From contig MVAQ01000145.1 in the NCBI GenBank assembly GCA_014825775.1, forward strand, positions 1-53,785: 53,785 nt of DNA, read 5' to 3'. The notes below the pieces were generated by a model. That model was given only the letters and a program-made list of their open reading frames with translations, made no database searches and was not told the origin of the DNA. The translations under genes were made by a program, and so were the position numbers. Origin of the DNA: Krasilnikovozyma curviuscula (Eukaryota; Basidiomycota; Tremellomycetes; Cystofilobasidiales; Mrakiaceae). Shown here piece by piece: positions 1-14,203 of the stretch; the stretch's first letter is position 1; every line of letters starts with the position of its first letter.

Positions 1-567
1 TCGTCTTTCAGCACGCTACCTTCTAACTTCACACTCCGCTATCAGGACATGTAGAGTCTGGAAGAAGGAAGGGTACTGAAGAGTCGAGTAAAATTATTTC
101 TGGTTTTGTTATGACAACAGCCAGTCAGATAAAAATAAAACTATACACAATAGGAGCGGAGAGAACGGAAACCCCTGCTGTTCTAAGAAAATTCAGAAAA
201 GTCTTCTCTCTTCATCTTTTTCTTTCATTCTTTAAATTTTCTCATTTATCCTTTGATCATACTGTCTTTGCTTGTACGATAGAAGGGATTGCGCATCAAC
301 AATGCGGTATGTCAATACGTATAGACAGAACCACCACGATCAATGCCTCTTAAATCAGAGATACAGAGATGGAAAACACCCGTTCTTTTACTCATTTGGA
401 AAGACTATCTAAGATCGAAGAGATGAAAACCCTGAAATTGAAGAATTCGACGTGATCGATGTCGCCTCTCAAAATTCTGTGGCCAGACGCTGTTCTCATT
501 TCCACCCAGCCAGCTCGTTTTCGCACTGAAACTTTGGTGCCTCGTCCCTTCCCAGCTTCATGAACTG
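1..567. other. upstream region of CNOT11, no supported gene
   Basis: I see no convincing gene here. The stretch is AT-rich around positions 90-260 and probably holds the promoter and 5' leader of the gene that starts at 568. A short minus-strand open frame (392-583) overlaps the CNOT11 start and has no recognisable family. The CNOT11 frame stays open back to about 439 without an ATG, so the true first exon could lie slightly upstream. Confidence 0.4.
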
Positions 568-2233
568 TTGGAAGTAGCATCATCCTGTATTCCCTCTCCA
601 GAACCCCGTTTGGTCGTTGCTATCTCGCCAACTAGCAATTTACTCGGCCCAAGAGGAAAAAAAGACTCTTGGATGGCTCCAGTCCTGTTTCCTACGTTGC
701 ACACCACCGTCCTTGGAATCCTCAGCTCTAATCTGGAGCTGAAAGTGGCCCATCATAGATTCTGTGGGCTAGTATCGGAGTCTAACCTCTTTTCGTTATG
801 TCTCGAGAGTGTCCTGCCAGTTTTCTGTGACCAAAAGTCATCCGTGAGTCTTGCTCTGAAACCTCAGTTGTACATATCATTTCTCAAAACTTGATATACA
901 TTTCCCTTCTCAGCCCTCCTCCAGGATCACAGCTGCGTTCATCCTTTACAACCTTTACGCAGACTTTCCAATCGACCTCAACCCGTTCCTGTCCCTAATG
1001 AGGCAAACTTCGGAGCAATCAGTGAGTTTTGAGGTTGTTCGTGGTGCATTGATATAGACACTGATAGGAAGACAACTTTAGAATACGCCTCCCTTTTCAA
1101 CAGCACTCAATACGATTTTGAGCGGTGGTGGAAGCACGGTTTGTAACTTCTTCTCGAGCTCTAATAGTTGCGCCGTAGTCTAACCTATGTTGTTACCATT
1201 ATACAGCTTGGACACGCATCACCACCGACGCTTTCTCAGGACACAAGTCATTACTCTCATTCAGAAACCATTGAAGACTGGGAAGTGGATTCGGACGAAG
1301 AGGATTTCCTGACAACCTCTCATGCGCCGCCCAGTAAACCAGATAAGCAAATAGGGATATCCAAAGTCAATTACAAACGTAGGAGCCTTTCTACTCTCAA
1401 GTTCATTTGCGTAAATGTGCCTCTTACGCCATTCCCATATTTTAATCAGAGCAGCCGCTTTCCCCAAGACACCAACAGCTAGGAATACAACTTCTGTGTG
1501 AAGCTAGCACCAGGGTTCTCAATTTTCAGGAACTCAAGGTTTGTTAACTTAGCAAATTGATGATCCATACACCCTCTGACAGCAGTCCCATCTCAACAGA
1601 TCGTGAAGCAATTTGTTTGCTCTCCTCCAAACCAACCTTCAGCTCGGAGCGAGCTACCCTTACATCGCATACCTGCACTGACGAACACAAATCCTGATCT
1701 GGCATATGTTGTTATAGAGACACTGTTTCTCTCGTCAGTTTCACCTCGCCCTCTTGCTGAAGCTTGTTTGACAGTGTTGGGAGCTCTTCCTCCCACACTG
1801 TCAACTTTCAACACGTTCACTACCCTCCTTAAATCCCAGAAACCATCTTTTGATTCTACCCGCTCGATTGGTGTATTGCTTCGGGAAGAGCTCGTCGGTA
1901 GCTTCATTGCGAATGTGGGAAGATGGGCAGAAGGTGTGGGGAAGCAAACTGGGGAAGGGTTAGATGCGACAGATCGGATACAACAAGCTGTCCGTCTGGT
2001 GAGTATTTGCTTCAAGCTGAATTGAGTCCGTTCATGAGCTGATGTACTGGTCTTTCCCTAATCGGCAGGTGTGCTTATTCTGTCGATCTCTACTAAAGGA
2101 CGTGTACAAACCCCAACAGAGTGATATTGTTTTACTTGAAATGACTTCGTTTGCTCTCCACTTTTCAAGATTTTCAGACGCCCATTTGTTGTATCAGACG
2201 ATCGTAGGTAGTAGCAGTCAGCACAAGCTGTAA
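568..2233 (+). CDS. CNOT11: CCR4-NOT complex subunit 11 homologue
   Basis: Predicted subunit of the CCR4-NOT deadenylation complex, which shortens mRNA poly(A) tails. I join seven exons (568-843, 914-1021, 1082-1138, 1207-1378, 1450-1538, 1600-1998, 2069-2233) with GT-AG junctions that keep frame, giving about 421 residues. Similarity to animal CNOT11 is seen in three blocks: the N-terminal helices with SSRITAAFILYNLYADFP then NPF; the QPLSPRHQQL block before the C-terminal domain; and the C-terminal NPDLAYVVIETL block followed by LVCLFCRSLLKDVY and EMTSFALHFSRFSDAHLLY, which align with the CNOT11 signature (family DUF2363). An acidic linker with EDWEVDSDEEDF lies in exon 4. The start is the first ATG in frame and is the least certain part. 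Its stop is 43 bp from the end of the convergent PAK kinase gene, so the 3' UTRs must overlap or be very short. Confidence 0.82.
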
Positions 2234-2276
2234 TATGTCAAAACAATGTATCTATATGTCATTATGATCGTAAATC

Positions 2277-4835
2277 TCATTCCTTTCTGAATTGTAATAG
2301 CGGAGCTAAGCTGGAAACTGGGCAAGCTTTGGCCAGGAAGTCGTGCTGTGACAAGAACGGATAACGTCAGCCTGAGAGAACCCTGAGATACATTCGAGTC
2401 GTTTCACATACTTGGAGCAGCTCTAAAGCAGTGGCACGAGACTTCACATCGACGCAGAGACAGACTGCAAGGAAACTTTTTAGCTCACCACTGAGTTTGT
2501 CAGGTCGTTTCAAGGTGGGAGTTCCGTTGGTGGCAATTAGATACAGGGCTTTGAGGGGCTCCTCGTCCAGATAGGGTGGTTCACTCTCGATCATCTCGAT
2601 AGCCATAATTCCCAAGGACCAGATGTCTACTTTAGCTCCATACTCCTTTTGTTTGACTACTTCAGGAGCCATCCAGTAGGGAGTTCCTACCATAGTTGCT
2701 CTCTTCGACTTTTCAGATGACAACTTGGCACAGAAACCGAAATCGGCTAGACGATAGTTGTCAAAAATCACGAATGACACAAGCGATACGAGAACTGAAA
2801 GAGCTCACTGATCTTCACTTCTCCAGCAGCATTTAGCAACACATTGTCACTTTTGATATCTCGATGAATGATGCTTCTCTGGTGAAGATGCTCCAAGCCT
2901 TTGCAGGTCTGAAAATAGACATTTTGAGGGAGGTCAGCAAAGAATAACATTGATGGAACCATCCGCACTCACTTCCAGACAAATACTGGCGATTTGATCT
3001 TCAGCCAGCTTGTTATTTTCGATAACATCAGTCAAAGCACCTCCTTCCATGAATTCCATCACAACCCATAGCTCAGAATTTTTGATCAAAAAAGCTTCGA
3101 TGAAGTTGACTACATTTTCATGATGCGATTCCTTCATGACGACGATCTCATTAACAATGAGCTCCTTTCGAGGTTGCTGAGCGAGATCCATTTGCTTGAT
3201 GGCAACTTTACTCCCCTTCTCCAAGGATTTCGCAACAAAGACAGACCCAGAGGCACTATAAAGCAATGATAAGCAAGCAACTTCCAGAGCGGTGTTGTAT
3301 AGTGCTTACCCTTGACCAACTTTCTTGATCTTCGTATATAGAGCTCCAGGATCATTGGGGCTGACAACAGCTCTCAGCTTATCCATGATTTGAGCTTCGT
3401 TCATTGTACTGATTCGCCGTTCGATTTGTTTCGCTGGCGCAGCCACTGATTCTGGGGTGACTACTTTTGTAGAAACAGGTTTCGGGACTGAAGGTGGAGC
3501 GGGCGACGTAGAGCTCTTGGCGGAATTTTGAGTGGCACTTGATTGAGGAACTGGGGGCTGCATTGGCTTGGGAGGAGCTGGGCGATGTTCAGACAGTTGC
3601 AGTGATTGGGAAGAAGCTAGCATGGTAGTAGTTTGCAAGCTGTTGGGATGGTCCGACATAGGATACTGCTACATATAAAGCATCAGAAACAGCATTGGAG
3701 TTCGAGGGGAAAGACGCATATGGTGGAGATACTCACCGAGGTTGGAGCGGCAGATCTAGTGGGAGGTGGGCCCGGCGCTGGACGATGTGGCGCTGTTAAA
3801 GAAGATTTGAAACCGTTTTGCTGCACAGGTGGTCTTGAACCAGTCATATCTGAGCGAGATTGAGAAGGGCTGGGTGTTATGTAAGCTGAAGCTGGGCTGG
3901 AAGGAGGTTGAGTGCTTGCACCACCTAGCCCAGTTCCTGCCCCAAATCTGGCAGCTGGCGGTGTCACACCGGAGGAGACCGATGAAAGAGGCTTCAAGGA
4001 AGAGCCAGATCCATTTATTCCAGGCCGAGCAAGTCCCAGATCGTCGTATTCTCCTGCTCGCTTTTGGATATCTGTATAGAACTCAAGAACCTCCAACACC
4101 GCCTGCGGATCTTTAGCATAGTCCTCTTTGGTGATCGCAGATGAGGTGAGAAGTCTTGTCCATTGCTCCGGAAGACCCTGTAAAGGCGTTCAGCCAACGT
4201 CAGCATCACAATGTCATACTTCACGACCAGGGACGCAGACTTACTGTGAATGCTCCGCTGATGGGGTCAAAACCGACATGAACCTGATGAACAAAGTCAG
4301 TTGGATTACTGACTCCCAGAGGACTTCTATTATATATGTCGTCCATCCATCCATAAAGCTCCTCGTCACTTTTCAGCGCGATGAAGAAAGACTTGTCACG
4401 CGTTGTGATTTCAATACAATAGGGCTTCAGATCCGTTCTCTGGACATTACTGATGTCTTTGAGATATAGGAGAGTGGTCGCTTGTGGAGCAACCTGTATT
4501 CAAGAGAAGAAGCCGTAAGTCAAGAGGCACCGAGAAGACTGGCGCGAGGGCGCGAGCAGATTTCTCACCTCAGACTTTCGAACTACCATCATTTGATCGT
4601 CCAGAACCAACCATTTCTTACTCCACAACAGGAAGCTATCCTTCATGCTCACATATCCTGTTCGGTTGCTATTTGCTCTCTGTTGAGGAGTACTAATAAT
4701 GTTGATTCGTGACGAAAGAGGACTGACGGATTGTTGAGGCACGAGGCGAGAAGAGGATGAGTAGGACGAGGAATAAGACGAGGTACCTGGGGGAGGCGGA
4801 GCAGCTCTGGAAGGTGTCAATGATGGAGCAGCCAT
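2277..4835 (-). CDS. STE20: PAK-family Ser/Thr kinase, STE20/CLA4 type
   Basis: p21-activated kinase acting downstream of Cdc42/Rac in pheromone response, polarity and cytokinesis. Order from the N-terminus: Ser/Pro-rich leader; PH domain (starts near [21 protein letters not shown], ends near [14 protein letters not shown]); CRIB motif with [20 protein letters not shown]; a Pro/Ser-rich linker; then the kinase. The kinase shows [12 protein letters not shown], the Lys in [22 protein letters not shown] in the segment TDFGFCAKL, and the PAK-type activation segment [11 protein letters not shown]. Exon 1 is 4569-4835. The last exon adds [12 protein letters not shown] after a 3' intron and stops at 2277-2279. 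About 650 residues in total. The PH plus CRIB layout fits yeast Cla4. As I recall, the mating-type-linked Ste20 of Cryptococcus also has a PH domain, so the symbol is a best guess between STE20 and CLA4. A STE3 receptor and a pheromone gene lie about 26-33 kb away. Confidence 0.9.
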
Positions 4836-5384
4836 CTGAGTAGAGCGGGTGTTCTGCGGGAACGGGATGAGACGAGAGGGCCCATCAACAAGGAGGTGTC
4901 AGATGGCCAGTCCCCTCTTCTACAGAGCAAAAACTTACCTCAAATCTCAGAAAGATGACAGTTTTCAGTTTGGTGCTATCTGATGATATGGATTGGTTTG
5001 AGAAGCTGCAAGGTGCGTGTTTGTTTCGAGCAGAAAGGGCTGAATGGCTGGAAAAGCTTCAGGGGGCCGAGCAACGATCTTGGACGGAAAAGTCTACTAA
5101 GCTACTACTCCCCTTTGGTTGATGTTCCTTCAGTCTTGTTCAAATACTTCAGGCTGGAGAATGAGGCTGGTTGAACTCAACCAGTAGGGTGTGCTCGATG
5201 AAAGTAGAGGCAGACAATAACTGTGCTCGTAATGGCCAACGCGAAACGCGCAACTCAATAAAGGGAGATTTTGCGAACAAGATTTTTCTTGTCGTAATGT
5301 ATGCAACGAGAGCCACATTATCCTTGCGCTATCTCTCGAATACAGGTTTAGGCCGGAAGCTAAGCAGACTCCCGAGCAACAAAA
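4836..5384. other. intergenic: PAK promoter and PMS1 3' flank
   Basis: Both neighbours are on the minus strand, so this 549-bp gap should hold the PMS1 3' UTR and the PAK promoter and leader. Short open frames here match no family I know. I see no repeat or RNA gene. Confidence 0.4.
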
Positions 5385-8300
5385 TTACATTATTGTGCTC
5401 CACGATAAATTCTCTCTGTTTGACCTCCTTTTCAGCGTAAAATCAGCAGCTGTTTTCAGGCTAGTCAGATGGCGTAGAGTTGGTCGACCATGCGGGCAGT
5501 TCTGGGGCAGTGAGTGAAAGACGATGATGAAGAGATGAAATTTAGAGTTCGAATTTCTTGTGACCTTCTTCCAAAGCACACCACTCACCCATGGCTGATC
5601 TAACTCTCCCAAGTTTTGTACAACCTAAACAAACCGAGGATGGTCGAGCGGGTGAGCTTTTTTTCTCTTGCCATCGAGAATGTGAACAGTGACCTGCACA
5701 AGACTTACAGATTTCATTTGGTTCTGCGTGAGAGCTTTCCCGATCATGACACTTCGTCGACATGCTCTCATTGCAAACATAGTACGAGCTTTGGAGCATC
5801 TTACCATCTTGCCCTTTGGTTGATCTTTCATCAGATGTAGTAGCTCCTCAAAATCTAGACAAGCGTGGTAAATTGAATCAATCTAGTGCCCGACAGGATG
5901 TAAAATAGGATCATTTACCTTTAAAATCGAACGTCGTTTCTTTGCTTACAGGTTGGGCAAGAAGAGAGACCCTCGAGCCGTGAGCGCCTAGGTTACCTTC
6001 ACCTCGAACTGAGACCTCAAAACCGTTTTTCTCTAAGACATCTTTATTTTCTTCTGCAGTGATCTCATCAGCTGGGTTGAGCTCTAACACACGCGGCCTA
6101 GTGATCGCATATGGTATGTATTAGTAGGAGCTACTGAAGTGGAGCCAAGATGTGGTAAAGCGCACCTGATCAGCTTTTGAGACTGAATCTTCGTATTCCG
6201 TTGCAGCGTTTCAAAATTGTACTTTTCGTCGGCTGCGTGCTGATCAATAATGAAAAGATCATCCAATGGGAAGGGTGAATTCTTGAGCTGGCAGTCCGTT
6301 TTGCGAACGATGATGAACCCCAGATTATACTGGCCAATAATGCCCAACCTGCCGAAGTCGGACTTCTTAAGTATGCGGTTCAGAACCTCTTCCGCTTTGA
6401 TACTATCCAAAGATCCGAGTCCAGCCACAGAAATATCTTGTCGATATTGGGACACCTGTGGTAGATGAGCTGGATGTACTTTTTGGGACCACAAGCTCTC
6501 AAGTCGGTTACAGTCCAAGTAGATTGGGCGGTTGCTACCATAACGCCGCTTCTTCGATCTCCTCCTCTCGTCAGTAAGAAGGACTTCACGTTTCACAGGG
6601 GTGGAATGTGTCGAGACTGGGCGATTGGATGAAGCTGAGGAGTCGGCGAACTGAAGGTTCACAGGACTGGAGAGAGACGTATGCGATTGCTGCTGCAAAG
6701 TCATGAAGCGTTCCAACTCAGTTGTCGGCCTAGGACTCACTGGTGGTAGATAAGAGGAGTAATCGTTTTTGAAAAAAGTTAGATTCGCCGCCTCGGAATC
6801 CTCCAGGATGGGAGCGTCAACTAAGACCTGGTCCGACTGATTGTTCCTCTCTGTGAAGGGCGAAGGCGAGCTAGCCCTAGCAACAACCAGGCCTGTCAGC
6901 TTTCCTTGAGTGTATACTGTTGGGCCATTGACCGGAAAGACTGTCTGCGATGTGGAGTAAATATCTTGCAGAGCAATCTGGAAGAAGAGAGAGGTAAACT
7001 TGAAAGCACGACACGAAGATAAAAGCAAATCTCACCTTGAGAGCATCTATGAGTTCATTCTCATACTCCAGGAATATGGTGCGTTTGTCTGGGCTCACAT
7101 TGATGTCGCAGACATCTAAAACGTTCCTCTTCGATCAGAAGGCAATCTACTCACTCTCAGTTGAAAGCTGACCTACCAGTGGGCATTTCAAAATTAAGAA
7201 TGCTGACGGGATACTGATTCAAGTGAAGCGTTTTGTAGGCTTCATTAATGACCTTTTGTACCTGATTTGGAAGTTAAGAACTACACGTTTGATCAGAAGT
7301 ATTAACGAACGTACCTTAGGTAAATTGCACGGTCTGCAATTGATGTAGCAATACTGACGATCAGTTGAAGATCTCCCAGATCCTGCCGATGGGGAAGACA
7401 TGACACCCGACACTTCAACCTCAATAGGGCTACACATGAGGTAAGATTAGTCTTAGCGGAGGTCCGTCATTGTCGATTTGAAAGTACATTATTCATTGGC
7501 CACGAACTTACTTTTTATGAGCCTGCTTTTTGTTGATATTGAGATTCAAAGTGTGTTTGATGTCCATGAGAGATTCTATCGCTTTCGGACCCCAAAGCGT
7601 TGATAGAGAAGATCGCAAAAGGGGTTGACCCTCAGTCTGAAGGTGAGTCAATTTCTTTCTAAAGAAATAAAAGAGAAAAATAGGCACAGATTTGGGGACA
7701 CATTTTAGAAAAACCTGCTCAGTCTCGCTCACCCTTTTTTAGAGATGGATACCACTTTCAACCTCACACCAGGAACAGTTGCAGCGGGTACAAGAGCATA
7801 CGCACAAAGGAGGCTCAAAGCTTTACTAAATTCTCTCTTGGCGTTGGTTTCAAATTCCTTTCTTCGCACCGCCGTTGGAACGAACAGGCCACGAAGCAGT
7901 ATTGTCGTTCCTCGCTACGGAGCCAAATCAAGATCAGTCAATGAGGCAGAATAGAATAAATTATATTAGGAAACACAGAACTCACAGTCCTTGCTGCTTT
8001 TTCAGAGCTGCTAATCATCTCACCTTTCCTATTGAACTGTAATACAGTACCCATCGGAGCCTCTTCCTTCGTAGCGGTGGTCACGATGACACTCTCACAT
8101 AGAGCACACAGGGAGGAGAGAGCTTCACCCCTAAACCCGAGAGTTCTTACTGAAGTGAGATCAGCGAAAGTGGAAAGTTTCGAGGTGTGGTGTCTGAGTG
8201 CTGTTGAGAGAGTAAGCATAGTTTCCATACATCGGTATGCTTAATGAGATTTGTACTTACCAACGCTAGCGTAATCAGATCGAGATATTCCAGAACCATT

Positions 8301-8542
8301 GTCAATCACTTCAAGCGATTCTGTGCCATTGTCCTTAAAACGAATTTCTGAGAGAGCGCAAGGCGTTCAGTGCCCTTGTCTCTGAGAGCTTTACCTGTCG
8401 GCACATACTCACCAATGTTCGTAGCACCAGCATCTATCGAATTCTCTACCAGTTCCTTAACGGCACTCTGTAAATCTATCACGACTTGGCCTGAGGTGAT
8501 ACGGTGGACTGAGCCATTGTCGATTCTGTTGATGTGAGCCAT
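5385..8542 (-). CDS. PMS1: DNA mismatch repair endonuclease PMS1 (MutL homologue)
   Basis: MutL-alpha subunit orthologous to yeast Pms1 and human PMS2; nicks DNA in mismatch repair in the nucleus. The start at 8542 reads [24 protein letters not shown] ATPase motifs are all visible: [22 protein letters not shown] and [12 protein letters not shown]. The C-terminal endonuclease motif DQHA-x2-E-x4-E is intact as [12 protein letters not shown] near 6200. The zinc-binding parts ACRRSVMIG and [12 protein letters not shown] are both present near the C-terminus, so the nuclease is probably active. The gene has many short introns; the last one splits GELDQPW from NCPHGRP (donor near 5590, acceptor near 5507). 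It stops at 5385-5387. A Ser/Thr-rich linker of several hundred residues, usual for the family, joins the two halves. Divergent to the small membrane-protein gene at 8943. Confidence 0.93.
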
Positions 8543-8942
8543 GGCTGGAAGAGCTAGACCCAGGGCCTACTGACATCAGTTGGGACGAGGCAGTTACAGT
8601 GAGAAGATGCTCGTGGCTATAGATGTGACGAAGACTTTTGTGGCCAGTGTGGGAACTGTAAGTGACGGAATCGCTTCAAGAGAGCTGCCTGACAACAGGA
8701 ATATGATCGACCCCTGAGTATACGACCTACAGCTGTGATGATACCCGCGACAGGAGACTTCAAAGCCAAGAGGATTTCATTAATGTGAGGTTTTAGACTG
8801 ATGAGGGACAAGGGCTCACTCAACCGAGACGCGAAAGATTCACGCCTTCATGTAATAACCACGTTGAATCCCCTTGAAATATCGTAATGGGCCTAAAGCC
8901 TCAAAACCTCCCAAAGAAAGCTTTAGGTCCCAAAGTTATTGA
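8543..8942. other. divergent promoter region, PMS1 / small membrane protein
   Basis: Four hundred bases between two divergent start codons. No coding sequence I can support; it most likely serves both promoters. Confidence 0.4.
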
Positions 8943-9552
8943 TTGCCCCAGATCGAAATGAAAGACTCTTGTCCTTCAGATTTGCTCCTTCGAAGTTTAG
9001 CCTTAATCTCAGCTTCTCCCTCTCCGTCTCCACTTTTCCAAGCCCCAGCCGCTGATACATCAAGCGAAAATAGTACACGATCGGTGGGCTTCAGCTATTT
9101 CCAACTTATTTCAGACATGCACTGACGTTACACTGGTTGAAACTGGCAGGCTGTTCGATGGGCCGTACCCGTCGCGATCTTCGTGCTCGTATTTGGGGTT
9201 GGAGGTGTCGTCTTGAGGTGAGACTTGCCATCTGCTCATGGTAATCCACTGATCTCTGAGAATTTTATATTCTTGCGGTAGAATTCAACAGGTTCGCCGT
9301 CGACGCTCTGCCATAGCGCAAGGGTCTGCTATCCCTATGACATACCCACGCTCTCGTCCAACCTACGCCGACTTCAATCCTGATGAGACCTCTGAAGCTA
9401 TCGCAGCTGTACTTCCACGATCTGGCACTCGAGGCGATAGTGTCCTCCCTACTGGTCAAAGGGTGGGTGCAAACGGCCACGACGGTCTCCCAGCGTACGA
9501 ATCAACGAGGAGGACAGGCCTGCCTACATATTATGAATTGGGAACTACTTGA
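8943..9552 (+). CDS. small single-pass membrane protein with LPxY motifs
   Basis: Function unknown. Three exons (8943-9083, 9150-9217, 9282-9552) join in frame to about 159 residues. Residues 1-47 are Ser/Pro-rich. They are followed by one hydrophobic segment (AVRWAVPVAIFVLVFGVGG) of membrane-spanning length and then a basic stop-transfer run (RIQQVRRRR), which predicts a short N-terminal lumenal or extracellular part and a cytosolic tail. The tail carries LPAYES and LPTYYE near the C-terminus, resembling LPxY/PPxY motifs bound by WW domains of Rsp5/Nedd4 ubiquitin ligases. An adaptor or cargo role for ubiquitin sorting is inference from these motifs only. The exon structure is convincing because the frame is open only after splicing and the membrane segment falls in one exon. 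Confidence 0.62.
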
Positions 9553-10154
9553 GCCTTAGTTTCTTCCACCGTGTAAGTGCCAGCGCATCTGATAATTTGG
9601 TCGATCTTCGATATCCTGTTGCACCTACCTAACTGATCATTTCTTGTCTCGTACCTTCTTGCTCCGTCCTCTTACACGAATTCTTCTCTCTGATTATTGA
9701 CCTTCTTCATTACAGCTCTCGGGAGTTTCCGCCCAGGCAGTCGAATTAACTTTGAGAAGCCAAAAAAAAATGCATGATTTTGACATTGACGACCACTCTG
9801 TTCCGCCCATCAACATTCACAAACGTTACTCTCGGAAGTAAACGGGCAGTCGCGCGTTCCAGCCTTGATCATATGTTTCCGACAGCTGGTTCTATCTGAC
9901 ATCTAGCATCATCGCTTTTGGTCGGATATACACTTAAACCTTTGACGGTTCATCCACTGCACTTCGATATTGCGCTATACTAGGAGTGTTTTCTTCATAT
10001 GTATGACTTAATGCAGCTGTCTTTGCGGTGACTTACTGTCGGCGAGGTGGCATCTGAATGACTTAGTAAATCTGGAAACGCTCTCCAGCAGCGCGACGCG
10101 GGTAGAGTAATTGCACTCACGCAACTGCCGCAGAGGAAAAATGGTCCAAAAAAG
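9553..10154. other. intergenic, no gene seen
   Basis: Pyrimidine-rich sequence with an A-run near 9762. It should contain the 3' UTR of the small membrane protein gene and distal GAPDH promoter. I see no gene or repeat. Confidence 0.35.
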
Positions 10155-10161
10155 TATAAAA
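10155..10161 (+). promoter_or_regulatory. TATA box of the GAPDH gene
   Basis: TATAAAA followed by further A residues, then a CT-rich stretch (10190-10220) typical of strongly expressed fungal genes. It lies about 290 bp before the ATG. That distance is explained if the 5' leader carries an intron (GTAAGC donor at 10344, GGTAG acceptor ending 10428), which I infer. Confidence 0.55.
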
Positions 10162-10331
10162 AAGGCAACTTCTTCTAGAGCCGTCATCCCTTTCCTCCTT
10201 CTAACCATCTGCTCCTCCTGTGAGTTTCCATCCCCTATTGGCCTATTGCTCAAACCCATCTCCAGATCACCGGTTGAATAGTTGTCACTGACATCAACCT
10301 TTCTCTTGTTCAATTACTCCAGACCCCTTGA

Positions 10332-12416
<2,085 letters not shown>

Positions 12417-13053
12417 GCTGCCATGACTTAACCTATAATAATCACTCTGGACAACCGTGAACGCGAATCGAATTAACACGCAAGAACATCCATTTAAAAA
12501 AACAATAATACCTTGCATGCTACGAAAGGTTTCTTCCAAGCCAGAGTTACTCAGGTAATGAATCAGGACGTGACCTGTTCGATCCGAGCCAGGGACGGGG
12601 CTGAAAGCTAGGCTGGTGCCCAATCTGGTCTCACGCACTAGCCCAGTACCGACCTACGCACCTCAGTCCAAGACGCTGTGATGGTGTCCTAGTCCTACAC
12701 AGAGAGTCGCACATGACAATAGTCCTGAAGTCGTAGTGCGACACGTCCAGGTAGCAAGTAATTTCGCGACCTAGCAGCTTGTGACACTTTACTTTCATTC
12801 GGTTTCTTGATAAGCCTTTTTCATAGCAAAGCACTAAAAGCATTAACCCAACCGCTTCAGCACCCTTCCACCAACAAGGTTTTACATGGTACTGAGAGCA
12901 GAGTGTGATGTTACTAAGTAGAGTGATAAAAGACAGAGCGGACTGAGATAAATATTGAGATTGGGATGAGATTGATTAGTTAGGATGGAGAAGAGGCCAG
13001 CAGAAAGCAAATCAGCCGAAAAGGTGCTTGTAGCTATTATACTCCACTGGAAT
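12417..13053. other. GAPDH 3' flank running into a transposon remnant
   Basis: 12417 to about 12850 has no gene I can support. From about 13053 leftward on the minus strand, the open frame continues the interrupted gag-like frame seen at 13843-14203 (it reads TFQWSIIATSTFSADLL once the inverted-repeat element is removed). The left end of that outer element therefore extends into here and fades out around 12880. Confidence 0.4.
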
Positions 13054-13839
13054 TGTTCTGCCCTGCTCGCGAGAAAGCTCAAATTCGCGAAGGGTGCAGC
13101 GACACCCCGCCCTCCTCGCGAGAATATGTCTTATTTATTTTGTAATTTAATTTCATTTCATTTGACATTAAATGAACCAGTTTGGACCATAGTGTCAACT
13201 GTGGTGTACTCAGTCAAAGTAAGTATTAAAGAACAATATTTTCCATTGTACATAGTCGCATTGGGGTAAAGGGAAAAAAGTACAGATGTGTTCTGCCCTA
13301 GTCGCGAGAAGTCGCCGCTCGCGAGGACGGGTTAGCGTCCCACTGCCCAGTCGCGAATTTTCGCCACTGGACTAAGTCTGTTAAACTCTTATGCCTTCCC
13401 GCTTTCGAGGAGGACACTACTTCATATGCAGTATTGAGACCTATCTGACGTTACGACGCTCCTCCTGTTGTCCAACCATTCTCAGAAAGCTTTGGCGTTG
13501 AATTTCTGGCATGGAAGGGCATTCAACCTGCTTAGAATCAGTGGTTTCGGACGCAGGCAGAACACGCTCAACTTTTGAGGATTCTTTTGTCACAATACCC
13601 CTGAAATTTCAAACTGCCCTTTCCCTATTCAATCTTGAGAGAACCTTTCACCAATTCCTTTCAAGCCCCTCTCTAAGGGAGTCAGCTCACGAACTGCTAA
13701 AACATGAAGCTGGATTAGAGGTGAATGACAAACCGAAGTTAGATAATAAATTAATAAAATGGTGGTTGTACTCCTCGCGACGTAGCTGCCCTCGGCCCCT
13801 CCTCGCCAATTTGAGCCTTCTCGCGACTGGGGCAGAACA
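13054..13839. mobile_element. non-autonomous inverted-repeat element (MITE-like), 786 bp
   Basis: The ends are imperfect terminal inverted repeats of about 40 bp. The left end reads TGTTCTGCCCTGCTCGCGAG; the right end, reverse-complemented, reads TGTTCTGCCCCAGTCGCGAG. Both continue into a GCTCAAATT block. A 3-bp AAT flanks both sides (13051-13053 and 13840-13842). Removing the element plus one AAT restores a minus-strand reading frame across the junction. There is no transposase. A further copy of the terminal motif lies inside at 13290 and several CGCGAG boxes are scattered within, suggesting a composite or nested structure. I cannot assign a superfamily. Confidence 0.65.
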
Positions 13840-13842
13840 AAT

Positions 13843-14203
13843 GTAACATCGCTTGCTGGAATCGATTGATAGAAGTCGGAATCGGAATTCATCACACCAG
13901 CAGTAGCGGCAGTCTCCTTCGTCTCCTTGACCTTCTCTCTATTGGTCTCCCATATCTCTAAGGACTCATGCCCATGTGGTATAGTGTTGCTGAATTGGCC
14001 ACGACAGTTAATCTTTTGGTGGCCAAATTTCAAGCACTTGAAGCATCTTTTGGAACCGGGAAGGTTGAGGTTGGTACGATCGTTGGGGCCGGCTTTGGTG
14101 CTATGGAAGAACTTTGTTCTTCTGCCTCCATCTTCTCCTCCTAAATCCATGCTCACAAACCGAGCAGCGAATGCAGCATCTTTCTTTTCGTTCTCCTCCC
14201 CAT
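13843..14203 (-). pseudogene. copia-type gag fragment with CCHC zinc knuckle (outer element, downstream half)
   Basis: This is the C-terminal half of a retrotransposon gag. It carries a zinc knuckle CFKCLKFGHQKINC (C-x2-C-x4-H-x4-C) preceded by a basic stretch. Its upstream half lies on the far side of the 4.8-kb inserted element, at 19015 to about 19371. Reading across the insertion with a single copy of the 5-bp duplication gives a continuous frame (QIAHG joined to EENEK). It is interrupted on the other side by the inverted-repeat element. Confidence 0.75.

Noticed and set aside
392..583. 63-codon minus-strand frame overlapping the CNOT11 start
   Set aside because: No recognisable family, and it overlaps the better-supported CNOT11 first exon.
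1593..2025. 140-codon frames on both strands over the same bases
   Set aside because: The plus frame is CNOT11 exon 6; the minus frame is its mirror shadow.
12550..12620. GTTCGATCC box suggesting a tRNA gene
   Set aside because: No A box at proper spacing and no cloverleaf or acceptor pairing could be built.
12880..12900. TGGTACTGAGAGC resembling a plant-type copia primer site
   Set aside because: Only partly matching, and on the wrong strand for the adjoining gag fragment.
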